This document shows, one piece after another, positions 1 to 12,125 of a DNA stretch of 64,000 bases. Source of the DNA: Diphasiastrum complanatum (lineage: Eukaryota; Streptophyta; Lycopodiopsida; Lycopodiales; Lycopodiaceae). How positions within the stretch are numbered: position 1 is the first letter of the stretch; each line of letters starts with the position of its first letter. The stretch covers positions 46,040,611-46,104,610 of the forward strand of contig CM055103.1 in assembly GCA_029204225.1 (NCBI GenBank), given 5' to 3'. Made by a program: the position numbers and the translations under genes. The notes beneath the pieces are model-generated. The model did no database searches. It was not told the origin of the DNA and saw only the letters and a list, made by a program, of their open reading frames with translations.

Positions 1-4
1 TTGT

Positions 5-460
5 CACGTGCGGAATGACACGTGGCTGTTTATGATTAATAGACGTGTCACACCCACACATGTCATTCATCAAATAGTCATCATGATTGTACGGAAGGCC
101 ACGTGTACTACTGAAATGATTCCACGTGTTTCAAATTTTTTATTTAATGTCTCAAATTCTTAGTTTTTTCAGTGCAATATCGATCTCAAGCGCATCAAAC
201 AGGCTTTTAGTATTGGTTTTGAGTGTGGATACATTGGAAAGAGAAAATCGGAGTGAAGAAGCGTGCTTGAGAGCAATATCCTAGAAAGGAATATCGATTT
301 TAGTCGCATAGGTACGAACGAAGGGAAATGAGGTTGAAAAGTGCACTTGAAATTGATATTAGGCTCAAAAATCAAAAAATTGCGAACGACACGTGTCTTT
401 TCACGATTGCTTAAAATACTCGTCCATACATAAAATGATTAACGTGATAGTTGTCACGTG
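5..460. promoter_or_regulatory. Cluster of six CACGTG G-boxes
   Basis: Perfect CACGTG palindromes lie at about 5, 19, 100, 123, 390 and 455. Several continue as CACGTGTC or CACGTGGC, the extended form bound by plant bZIP and bHLH factors and found in ABA-response elements. The cluster ends about 130 bases before the start codon of the Ulp1-like gene at 587, so it may be that gene's promoter. Six palindromic 6-mers in 460 bases of AT-rich DNA is far above chance. The regulatory role is inferred. Confidence 0.45.
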
Positions 461-586
461 CACCTCATTAATGATCCATAATGATCTACATAATCTTTTT
501 GTTAGAATTCCATACGATCCCAATTAGATTTTTTTTATTTTGACCATTACAATCAATACGAATCTTATTTAGGCAATGAAATTGAT

Positions 587-1413
587 ATGCTCGGCAATTA
601 TTTTGACTTTTTTCTTCCGGTTTCAAATAAAAACTATAGATTCGGTCCCAAATTTTGTACCGAGCTTAAAGATAAAACTTCAGAAATCACAGATGTGATT
701 GTTGAAGTTGGCCAAAATTTTTTGCAGCATAATATTAGTATGGATTCGAAGGTAGTTGTTTTCGTGGTGAGTCAATTTTTCATGGGTGTTGTGAAGGCAA
801 AAGAGGCCGATTTTGAAAGGGCTATATATTTCATCGAGTGCAGTCCTGTGGCCAGAGTCTACTTGATTCCATATGAGAATAAGTAAAGTTTGCTATATGT
901 TGTTGATGTCTTTTATTTTGATGATTATACCCATGTCAGAATTAGTTGTAATTTTTGTTATGATTGTTGCAGTTGGCATTGGATTCTTTCTGTAAAAATA
1001 AATAAGGAGGGAGTATCAAATTTTCTATGTGTAAAAATAAACTCAGTTGAAAATACAAATAGAAAATTTGATTCTCTACTTCATGATGTCGTTTGTGAAA
1101 TACCGACAACGACCACTTCTATTGGGGAGATAACTATTAAATCTCTCAAGGTATATTCAATTTATCCCTGATGTGCATCTCTTTTTTATTATTCCGAATC
1201 TATATTCATAGCATGAATAAATTCTAAGTCATAATATCAATAATTTTCGTTCAATATTTGCAGTGTGTACAGCAAAGGGATGCTTTTAGTTGTGGTTGGT
1301 TTGTCCTAGAAGTCCTTCCTAATACAGAGGAAGGCAAAATTACAGGACAAGATATTGTTGTCTTGACAGCTCCTGATAGTAATATAGAAAATAAAGATAA
1401 ACTTACTGAATAG
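587..1413 (+). CDS. Ulp1/C48-like cysteine protease, three exons
   Basis: Three exons join in frame: 587-882, 973-1150 and 1264-1413. Both introns (883-972, 1151-1263) have GT...AG ends, and the product is about 207 residues. The catalytic signature of the Ulp1/SENP (C48) family is visible. Exon 2 begins with WHWILSV (active-site His, codon at 977) and has KFDSL (Asp, codon at 1070). Exon 3 has QQRDAFSCGWFV (oxyanion Gln, then nucleophile Cys at 1291). Family members cleave SUMO or other ubiquitin-like tags; related domains also occur in plant MULE and CACTA transposons. Oddities: the His-Asp spacing is about 31 residues, longer than the usual 17-18, and Ser replaces the usual Asp before the Cys. 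The frame is open upstream to about 506, so an N-terminal exon may be missing from this model. Either a small host gene or a protease domain carried by a transposon; I cannot decide. Confidence 0.6.
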
Positions 1414-1419
1414 GATTTC

Positions 1420-2785
1420 AATTGTAAACGTGTATATATTACCATTCGGAAAAGGAGACACAACCTTACATGTAAACAACCCATTTATGAGATTTTATTG
1501 ATATCAATATAGATTCTTACAATCAAGTTGTGTCCATAGTACGATACTAGATTGCAACTTTTCTAGATTGATAAAAAAAACAAGATTCTTGCTTTCATCT
1601 TGAGTAACGATGATGGACATGTATTTTCTGATAGTGAATCTTAGTGTTCTTCCATCAGTTGGATAGTTCCGCCAATATCTTTGCATTTGATCTCGAGCTC
1701 ATGTCTTTTACGTACCTGCATAAATTTAATACAAAGTATTTTATATTTAGTATAAAGATTATACGAGCAATTTTTGAAAGAAATTGTACATAAAGAATAG
1801 AGTGTTTACAGTTACTTACGAGTTTACCATTTGAAATGAATTTGAAGTTTGAAAGTATATCATCTTGTAAGAGCAACAGTTCCTGCCTGATGTAATTTAG
1901 GCTCCAATCTTCTTCCACCTCAACACATGTCAAAAGTTCATCATTGTATATTATATCAATATTTTTTCGCTTAGAATGTCCACTGGCTTCCAAGTCTTGA
2001 TCAAGTTTTGCATACAAACATTGTTGGGGTTTTGTGTACATTGACACTTGAAAAGAAATCCACAAATATATTCAAAGAAATAAACCAACTTATTTGGATT
2101 GTTTTTGAACCCGTGCTTATCTGTAATGAATTTTTTATATCATTATATATCTTGCAATGAAATGATTCCGATACTGTAGCATCTGGAGCAATCCATTCAT
2201 CACTTCCAAAACTAGGTAATGGAATTGGGACTATTTGCCCAAAATTTTCTTTTACATCAGGAATGTACATTGAGTCATAAAAGACGATTCCATAATCAAC
2301 AAGATCTTTTGCAGTTTTACCTCTATATTATAGATGTCCAATATCAGTATGTACTACATCTAACACACCTGCAAGATATCCACTTGGCTCTCATTCATTT
2401 ATATTGGATGGATATAAATCTGCAAAAGAAAAATGATTAGATTGGCAGGTTAGTAATAGATGATAAGGAATGATAAAATATCAAAGTATTGTAAAATATC
2501 AATACTCACAGTTGCTTTTTTTGTGATCTTGACGGTTGAATCCTTGCACATTTATCTCCGAATGCATATATACATGTTGGACTAAAATTTTGAAAATAGA
2601 TTTTCCTCTTGATGATGATCAGAAGTCCAAAATTCTAGCCTTCCAATAAGATTGAAATGATAGTTTTTTCCAAATGTTCCTTTTGATGATGGATGCATCA
2701 GAACCCAAGAGTTTTCATTGATATTTTTTACATTGAAGAGAAGCACATAATCGATTGAGGAGCACGGCTTCCTTGATGGTGTCAT
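1420..2785 (-). pseudogene. Damaged intron-containing gene of unknown family
   Basis: Read on the minus strand, open segments lie at 2785-2582, around 2570-2510, 2420-2080, 2065-1820 and 1715-1510. The last two are separated by a 104-base GT-AG intron (1819-1716). Residues after the third segment include IIYNDELLTCVEVEEDW and FKFISNGKL. In-frame stops near 2395, 2320 and 1640 and a frameshift near 2585 suggest decay, or exon limits I have missed. The stretch 2065-1690 is homologous to a fragment inside the gypsy element at 35.4 kb, including the intron position. The FKF-x-x-NGKL-(intron)-RKRHE pattern could be a ubiquitin-like fold, but that is only a guess. I do not recognise the family. It is convergent with the Ulp1-like gene, about 10 bases apart. 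Confidence 0.45.
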
Positions 2786-3785
<1,000 letters not shown>

Positions 3786-3971
3786 ATGGATGATTTATTT
3801 GATCAGTTGGGCAAAGTAACTATCTTATCCAATATTGACCATCAATCAAGTTGTCATAAAATATGCATACATCCAATAGATGAGTATAAGACAACCTCTC
3901 ACACTTCATCAAATTTGTATAAGCCCCTTGTTGTGTCTTTTGGAGTAACCAATGGCCTACATACTTTTTGA
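3786..3971 (+). pseudogene. Ty3/gypsy reverse transcriptase relic
   Basis: The 61-residue open frame matches the fingers-palm part of gypsy reverse transcriptase. It shows DDLFDQLGKVTILSNIDHQS (family form: DDLFDQL-G-A-FSKIDLRSGYHQ), then CIHPIDEYKT and VVSFGVTNG, which correspond to IHP-D--KT and the MPFGLTNAP motif. The palm Asp in SNID is kept, but the YxDD box and the rest of pol are not visible, and a stop follows directly. The surrounding 3.5-5.3 kb may be further decayed retroelement, but nothing else aligns clearly. Confidence 0.65.
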
Positions 3972-6106
3972 GTCACCCCTGCAAAAGGAGATTGTAAGGT
4001 TGCAAAAGAAAAAGGAACAACCAAGTGCATCATTGGAAGGACATAATTCAAGATTTTAAAATCAATGCCAATTAGAGTACCTTGCTAGGATGCAACACAT
4101 CTATATGTGTGAAAATATCATAACATGTTTTGTTATGTTCAATTTCTTCAAACTTTTCACTTTGATATCAAATATCTTCTGGGGAAATATCATTATTGTG
4201 GTAGTCTTTCTTTCCAGGGCATGTGAAACTATTTGAGAGAACAAAAACATTTCCAACATAGACAACAAAAGCACAAAGGTGTCATCAACAAACATCACCA
4301 CTTTCGTGAAATTGAGGAAGGCCAAAACCGTTTATGTAGAGTTGTGGTTTTCTTAGTAGAAATTTGTTCAAATATTATTTTAAATAGAGAAGGTGGCACA
4401 AAGCTATTATGCACCCTTTCAGATTGTGGAAAAGTTTAGTCACAATACTTATCATTTACAACTGTCAACTACAACCTGTGCTTGTGACATATTTAGGTGT
4501 TCCCATTCCTCCCTACAACCATAGTTTAGGTTCATGTTAGTGAGCGTCAAAGGCAACACTAGATTCAATTCTTAGAATGGGATGTCCAGCCTATTAATGA
4601 GATTACACATGATTTATTGATGTATTTTCACTCACATTGCTCTTATAGTATTGAGCTAGGGGTCTTGCAGCCATCATGAACACTTGGACATCTTATGTAA
4701 AGATATACTATTAACTTACCTGTAATTGATGTTCTTTTCAATAATCATAGGTGGAGGGTACTTTGTATAAATATTTGCCATCCTTCGAGCTAATGCCATA
4801 GCTATGAATATTGTTCAAAACTTCCACCAAAACTCTCACATGGACAATCAACAAGAGATTGACACCTAGCACTAAACCTCATGCCAAAATTCACGTGGAC
4901 AACTAGTAACAAGTTGCCAATGTAGAAAATGGGGCTGGATTTTTTTAGATATTACTTTTTTTGGATTTGAATTTAAAGACGCGTGTAGTTATAGAAGACA
5001 TACAAGGGAAAAATAGGTGGTATAAAAAATCACAATAAGCTTTGTCGTATAGGGGTAAGGACAAGGCTAAAACATCATTAACAAAAGTAAATCTAATGTG
5101 ACAACAAATTAAAAAAACCATGTTTTTGCTCACTTAAGAATCAAAAAAACGTGGAAACTTTTAGCAATATTCACAATAGCTTAGCCCTTTTAGCAAATAT
5201 TATCAAAACTTTACCTAGTTGGAGCAAAACCAATAACTATTCCAAACAATGTTACTAAATGAAAACATTTTTCATATGTGGCTTATTATCAAAAAAGAAC
5301 TACTTATCAGAAACCTTGCAAATGAAATTTTAATGTGAAATGCACATTTTGACAATGGAATGTTAGGCTTTTGTGTTTTTTATTATTTATATACAGCACT
5401 ACTAGCGAGATGGAGCGCTTTCCTGTTCTACGGCTTACAGAGTCACGGGACGGACAGGCCATTGTCCAGTAGGAGACGAGCCGTGGTTGCTCGAAGCTTG
5501 AACCACGGACAGAAATTGGAGTCGACCGTAACGACGTGCGAAACTGAGGTTGCAAAAATGTGAAATGATGGAATGTAAAAGGTACCTCTTTTCCGCCCTA
5601 CTGGACTTGACTTTACCATCATCAATATATATTCGCCATTGCATGGAATGCATGCATGCAGCAGACCTAGCCGAAATACATTATACTCGCCAAGATTAGG
5701 ATTACTGTCAAAGTAAGGATCTGCATGCATGCATTTGTTAGTTGAATGTAAATAATCGGTGTCACTTTATGCATGTGGATGATGCTGAGCCTTGAGGCAT
5801 CCAGCAGGATTGAAATTATATAAAGTAGCAATGATAGTGTACTCGGATGGGAATCACTTGCAAGACTGGCTAATTCTGTAATCAAGAGACTCGAATGGGC
5901 ACACTATAATTTGACGGACTGTCAGCAATTCCCTGTAATGGTAACATTCTGCAGAATATTTTAAACATTTAATAACAGCGTTTGGAAATTGGTACCTTAA
6001 AGACACATTATATAAGTAAAGTAGAACACAGGCACGGATCTCGGGCTTCGTAATTAAGGTGTCATTATCTGACTATACATAAGAAGCTAAAAATCTGCAT
6101 ATATGA
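3972..6106. other. Intergenic, no gene recognised
   Basis: AT-rich DNA with short open frames only. A compact, more GC-rich patch at about 5400-5560 and a run of GCATGC/TGCATG (RY-type) motifs at 5640-5735 stand out, but I see no coding or promoter logic around them. Confidence 0.4.
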
Positions 6107-6327
6107 ATCTGGCTGTTAGAATTAGACCATGGAGGCATATACAATACTATGTGTTGAGCAAGAAATAAAATGGTTTGGAAAGAATAAAGTTCTTATTACA
6201 TAAGTAAAAAAAAATCTGGCTGTTAGAATTAAACCATGGAGGCATATACAATAGTACAATACTATTGCGTTGAGCAGTGATAAATTAGTTTGAAAAGAAT
6301 AAAGTTCTATTTACAGAAGTAAAAAAG
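6107..6327. repeat. Tandem duplication, period about 107 bases
   Basis: Two diverged copies (6107-6213, 6214-6327) each begin ATCTGGCTGTTAGAATTA and run through CCATGGAGGCATATACAATA to AAGAATAAAGTTCT. They differ by substitutions and a short insertion. Non-coding. Confidence 0.85.
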
Positions 6328-8145
6328 CGAACCTTAACGGTACACCCTGACAGAGGTTGACATCGAAGAGTATAAAATTCTAGCTTAGTACTATAAGGTT
6401 ATTGGGACAGGGATTCAAATAGTAAAATACATATGTAAAGGTTTGAAGCGGGATGGATTTAAAAATTTCATGGAATCTGCGACGTTAAATCATTCCAGAT
6501 TGCGATGACAGATTGTTGTAGAGCATCTATATGTGTAACGTTCAAACAATCTTCGGAGAACGCGTTATAAAACCGTCTATCTAATACAAGAAAAGTTGCT
6601 ACCAGGTTAAAGTAGTGTGACATTTTAAAAGAGTTTGATCACAAAGGCGAGCGCTGCCGATACAAGATTATCTTCCATTATATAAAACTGATCTTTATGC
6701 TTAAGAAAAAATTGAACATGCTGAAAGTTGTACAGAGTACAGTAAAAGTAGGCTAAACCCCATGCAAGTTCAGCTTTTCTTTCCGGATACCAGTTTTAAA
6801 TTTTAAAAGCCCGTTTATAAACTTCTGAATGTTGACAGCATTCTGAACTGCGAAAAGAGTCAACCATAGCTCCGAATACAAGCTGCTGCGAAGTTCGCAG
6901 GTTCAATGCAGCAGGTCTCCTTCGAACGTAATTGCTAGATTGCTTGCGACTATCTTCCTGCGGACCTTACATCTCCGAAGCAAAAATTCTCTCGTTTTAT
7001 TTGCCCAGGAACCTGAACCGGCTTGTACATCCAACTTCCAAGAATTTGGAAGGAGTCCAGTCCAACTGTTTTGAATTGAATAAATAAAGAAGATAAGGAA
7101 AAGTTACATAATCTAAATTATCATAACCTAGAAACTGCAGCCATATGCATTTTTTCAATATGATCCAACATAATATCATACATGTACTATGGTAGGCCTG
7201 AAAACCTTCCGACAGTGGAATAGTGATTCAATAAATTCAATCTAGATTTCCTGCTTTGGCACATGCATGGATTGACGAAATTCATAATCAGCTGATTCAA
7301 GTATCAGTAGCTACCCTCCAAACTTTGGAGATTACTATTGGAAGCTACAAGCTAGGAACCAGATCCTTGGATTACACTACAACTTTAGAAAATATATCAC
7401 AAGAAGATAAAGCAAAAAAACCAAACTAGGTGTTAAGCAGGTACCAAAGTAAGACGTAGGATTTTTTTGGGAAAAGTATGCACATGCTGGGCAGCTGTGC
7501 AGATAGGCAGATCGGATGTTTTATCTGAGAGTTTAATGCAGATTTATGCTTGCTTACTAAATTTTACGGCGCCGATTATAAATTTAATGCACTCACGCTT
7601 AGAAGGGGGTTTTGATTGCATGGTGGGGGACACATTGTTGATTCGTCAAGTTTTCAGGTGATGAATTTTTAGAGACTACGTAACTTTCCTTGCTTCGAGA
7701 ATATTGTAGCGTAGAGAACACAGAAACTGAAATGGTGAGGATAAAACATGATAATTCAGATATTTTGTATCGTCTACGAAACTTCTTAGATATAAATTCG
7801 TGTTCTGCATGGTTAGCGGTGCTAAAAGGTGACATTCCATCAAAAAACTGTCAAATATTTGGACAAAGCACATGGCAGAAAACCAAAATATCTGTTGGTT
7901 GTGTACACGCACTTGTAATAGTACGTTAAGCATTAGGCTATTAACTTATTGATGCCATAGACCACAGTTACAGAGCCTCCTACAGGATTTCAAACTTATA
8001 AAGATGTTTCTTATATGCTTAACTTGGTTGATGAATTCCACTCAAATAAACACGCATGCAAACTCCTCTGCAGACTTCATAACTTGTCCTATTAGACAAG
8101 GAACTGTTAACTGCCAACCTCCGTTGCATGGCTAATAGTCAGAGA
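6328..8145. other. Spacer downstream of the IDD gene
   Basis: No gene recognised. The last few hundred bases presumably contain the 3' UTR and polyadenylation region of the minus-strand IDD gene. I could not fix a poly(A) signal with confidence. Confidence 0.4.
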
Positions 8146-11100
8146 TCAGCCAGATAGCGGAGGTAGCCCTAGATTTCTTTCAACTGTTGCATTTGTTCCT
8201 GCTGAACTCCAATATCTACTCCCAAATGAGGCTACACGTTGACTTTCATTTCTTGCAATGGCACCCAAACTATCTTGCCTGGACGATGATAAATCTACCG
8301 TTCCAGTCATGCCGCTAGCACCCAAATTAGTCACACCCAGAAAATCTCTGGTAAAAGGGCCAGCTGAATCTTCCAAAAGATCTGCAGAGTGAGATCCTCC
8401 TCGAGTAGATGTGTTGGTACTGCCGTACTTGTACTCAGTTGCACTGGTCTCCTTCCCATTGCAACAAACATCTAAATCGCTCCAAGTAGTTCGAGAATGT
8501 CCCGTCGATTCAGTGACAGCTGTTCCAAACATGGGAACCAAGTTTCGAAATCTTTCGCTTACCGCATTAGTACGACTATTAATAAAGTTCAAAATACCAG
8601 AATCAGATATAGTAGGCAGCTGATTACACCATGTCCGTCGTTCTTCGGATAAGTTTGAGGAGTTATGCAGTAGATCATAACAAGTGGATGGTGTATCTCC
8701 TGTCAATGTCCCAAACAATGTTTGAGATGAGTATAACGTCGACGCACTATCTGGCATCCCTCTTTGACATGTAGCGCTTTCTGGGATAGAAGTTGTTTCT
8801 CTTCCTTCCACATCGAGAGCTTTGAACAAATCAGTGCTGCTGGTTCTTGCACCCATTTGTGTTGCCTTTTGCAATAAGGCTGTTGCTGAGTTCTGTGAAC
8901 GTGAAGGGTGAAATTTTGGATTTTTGAAGAACGGAAAACTTCGAGCCTGAATATTAGCTAAGCCGCCGAATAAAGAAGGAGGTCCTGTCTCATCTGAAGA
9001 AGATAAAGCAAAACCTGGCGCATTGTTTGTTGATTGACTCAATTGGACCTTACTTCCTATTGAATCCACATAATCATGCTTATCTAGGCTCAGATTAATT
9101 GGACTTTGTTGTCTTAACTTTTGTATTCCTAAAAGATCCATTCTAGAAGACGACTTAGCAATTTGTGGTATTGTTCTTGAATCTTGAAATGCACTAATCA
9201 AAGATGACGCAGCCAGTGTTCTTGAGTCCTGAGATTTTTCTAGCCTGCAGGCACTTGATAACGTTTCACCTTCTCCCTTATATTGATATCTACCGTAATA
9301 GGTTTGCAATCCCGTATGGCCATCGTCTTTAGAAGTGGCTAACGTCTCCTCCATGGCTTTAAATTGAATACTTTTACCGTTTCCTTCTGAACCCTCAATT
9401 CTGCTCCCGAGGCACATTGGTAGCCTCTCATCAAAACTGCGTGGACTATAGTATCGTGCTGTATTGACTCTAGTGTCCCAGCTGGCGGCGACTGCTGGCG
9501 CAGCAGCTTCGTATGAAGCTTTTCCAGTCTTGCTATCAAGAATATCAGATCCCCCGGTCATAAGCAATGTTTCTGATGGTCCAAAGAAAGTAGATTTTTG
9601 AGAAAACGTTCCTACTGAAGGTATACTGCTCCCATATAGATGATTATCTAGCTGAAAACAAATCTGATTGCTGGCAGAATATTTGGCACTTTCTTCAGCC
9701 AAAGCATCGCAAAAAGCTCTGTGAGTGATGAAACTATCCCTCCTGTCACAATATGATGGTCAGGAGTGGGTCTTGTTACGTAATACTGTCAAACTTTGAC
9801 TCATCAATGCTATTAGTTTTGCTGCTAGTCTCGAAGATAAAACTAGCCAAAATATTAATAATGTCATGACCGAAAACAGATATATTGTACTGGAATTGCA
9901 AAACCTAGTCATCATTGTAAACTCTCCAGTGTTCTTTGCTAAAGCCTAAAATATATTCATGAGCTTTAGCTCTCATAGCTTTTGTCAACAAGTAAGCAGC
10001 TACACAAAGGTCATGCACATTATTAGACTTTAGGTGACAGCTTAACTCATATCTGTCGTAAGTATATGTACATATCAATGTAGCAAACATTGAAATAAAA
10101 TATGAATAAACCTGAAGCTATGTAATAATAGATTTTGAGAAATTAAAAGAACGATGATGAAAATTACTTTGTTATGGTAACATGTTTCAGCACTTAATAT
10201 CTTGTAACAGATAAGTGATGAGAAGACCAGTGACAAGTATATCATACCACATCATACAAATGGTATACTATTGGAAAAGCATGCTACCAAGGATAATCAA
10301 ATAGCTTAATAACAAGACAAAACTATACTTCATGACAAATTTGCTGCTCAGCATGCCTTTGAGTCAGCCATTGAGAATTTATTATCTTGTACGGACATCC
10401 TACAGGTGATATCATTAGAAAGACAGATAAATTATATCCTTTCATATGCATACCATATAGTTACTCTAGACAGAAAACTCGTTAAAGTCAAAGTTACAGC
10501 AATAACTATTGTAATTGCTCTAAGTTCAGATTGCTATGAATTTGTAACTAGTATTTTGCCAAAGGACTGTAGTCATGGGAACGTTCGAGCAAGCGTACCT
10601 GGAGAAGAGAATACCACAATCGCAGCGATACTCTCGGGTACCGCAAGTCTTTGAATGCGCTTTCCAATCAGATTGCACTGCATATTTCTTGGAGCACTTG
10701 TCACATTTCCATTTCTTCTCTCCATGTTTCCTACAAAAGTGTTTTTTTATCCCAGTCAAATCCCCCAAAGCCCTGGAAGGATGATGATGAACGCATGATG
10801 TTTCTGGACAAATGTAGACTCTTTTACGTGTTTCGCTACTCGTCCTCTGCTTGAGTTTCCAAGGCAAGTCATGTCCCCGACGGTGCAATTGGAGATTTTG
10901 GTCCCTTTGAAATCCTTTGTTACATATTTCACATATGAATCTATTCGTTGCCAACAGAGTCCTCGGAGATAGAGCTACGATTTCTGCTGCTGGATCTGCA
11001 TTAAGTTGTGCTCTTCAGACGCCTTGTTCGAGTGCTCAGTTCACCTTATATGTACTCCTAGCTTAAGATTCCCTAAAGGTCCGAACGAGAACGTTTTGCA

Positions 11101-11652
11101 CCCAAGAAACACAACAGCATAACGATAATCTGATCCTAGCTTGCATTGAATTCTAATCATGTAATCTGGTATACTTGGTTGACAAATTTCAAAGCAATCC
11201 TCCAATAACACTCTCAGATTCTTGCTCTACAGACAAATGCATAATTTCAATAGTTGTATATCGTAATAATATATTATCAGCTTGTATAATCTGCGTCTTA
11301 ATTTTTCTTTTGTGTTTAGCCGGCTTAGTATCACTAGCTTTTCTTTGAAATAAGATAATATTGGCTCCAAATTGTTTTCAGCGAACTACCAGCTAGCAAC
11401 CATCTTGGCTAGTAAATGGTATGATTCATTGTTTCATCTATTGAATTGAGATTGTTGCATGCAGAACAGTAGTAACATGCCATCTTTTTCTTATTAAGAC
11501 TTCAAACATCATGAGAACTTTAGTTCCGACAAGTTTTGAGTACCTGGCATGCCAGGAAGACTTCTCTTCTTTTTTGTTCCTGGCTGCTGTCCACTGGGGC
11601 TGATCTGATCTTGGAAGTTGGTAAAGACATGCTGTTGTTGCTCCCGCGGCAT
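8146..11652 (-). CDS. IDD: INDETERMINATE-domain (IDD) C2H2 transcription factor
   Basis: A plant-specific nuclear DNA-binding protein. Three coding exons on the minus strand (11652-11544, 10995-10599, 9742-8146) join in frame at GT-AG introns and give about 700 residues. Exon 1 ends with the basic motif KKKRSLPGMP, the usual IDD nuclear-localisation and start-of-domain signal. Exon 2 has C2H2 finger 1 (CEICNKGFQRDQNLQLHRRGH), then the CxxxxC finger 2, C2HC finger 3 (CDKCSKKY...HSKTC) and the start of finger 4 (YRCDCGILFSR). The finger-4 Arg codon is split by the intron, and exon 3 resumes with RDSFITHRAFCDALAEES. Exon 3 keeps both IDD C-terminal motifs, SATALLQKATQMGA and TRDFLGV. In Arabidopsis JKD/MGP-type proteins the C-terminal region mediates contact with GRAS partners such as SCR and DELLAs. 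The start is taken at MPREQQQ; an in-frame Met at 11775 is an alternative. No disabling change is seen. The paralogue within the family cannot be fixed. Confidence 0.93.
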
Positions 11653-11765
11653 AATATCTTTTTCAAATATGTAGTCTATTTTACCACTGCGCTCCTCCAC
11701 AGCCCAGTTATTCTCTAAGATAACAAGGTCTATAAAAAGTACAGCGAACACTTTCCTGCCAAGCT

Positions 11766-12125
11766 TGTAGTCCAAATTCCTAAGATCCTGATAAGAAGAG
11801 AACTCTACAAGTTATAACTCATCTTAAACTTTGATTTCAAATTATTTCTTGCTGATTCCGAATCTGTGATGTTGGTGTCACCTTATCGGTGATAATAGAA
11901 ATGGCACAAGAGAATTAGCAAAAGAGCTATAGCACAGTGCTGTTGTAGTCCACTCCCTAAGATCCTGATGAGAAGAGAAAACTACAAAAAATAACTCGTC
12001 ATAACTCAATTCCAAATTATCTTTGGCTGATTCCGAATGTGTTGTATCTGCTTCATGTGTCACCTCATCGGTGATAATAGAAGTTGCACAAGAAAAGAAT
12101 GAAAACAAAAGGGGTATAACACGGT
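11766..12125. repeat. Tandem duplication upstream of IDD, period about 177 bases
   Basis: Two copies (about 11766-11941 and 11942-12125) share GTAGTCCA, CCTAAGATCCTGAT-AGAAGAGAA, GCTGATTCCGAAT and CATCGGTGATAATAGAA-type stretches. Read on the gene strand, each copy contains ATCAGGATCTTAG, which resembles a splice acceptor. The duplication may therefore lie in a 5' UTR intron or the proximal promoter of the IDD gene. Confidence 0.75.
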
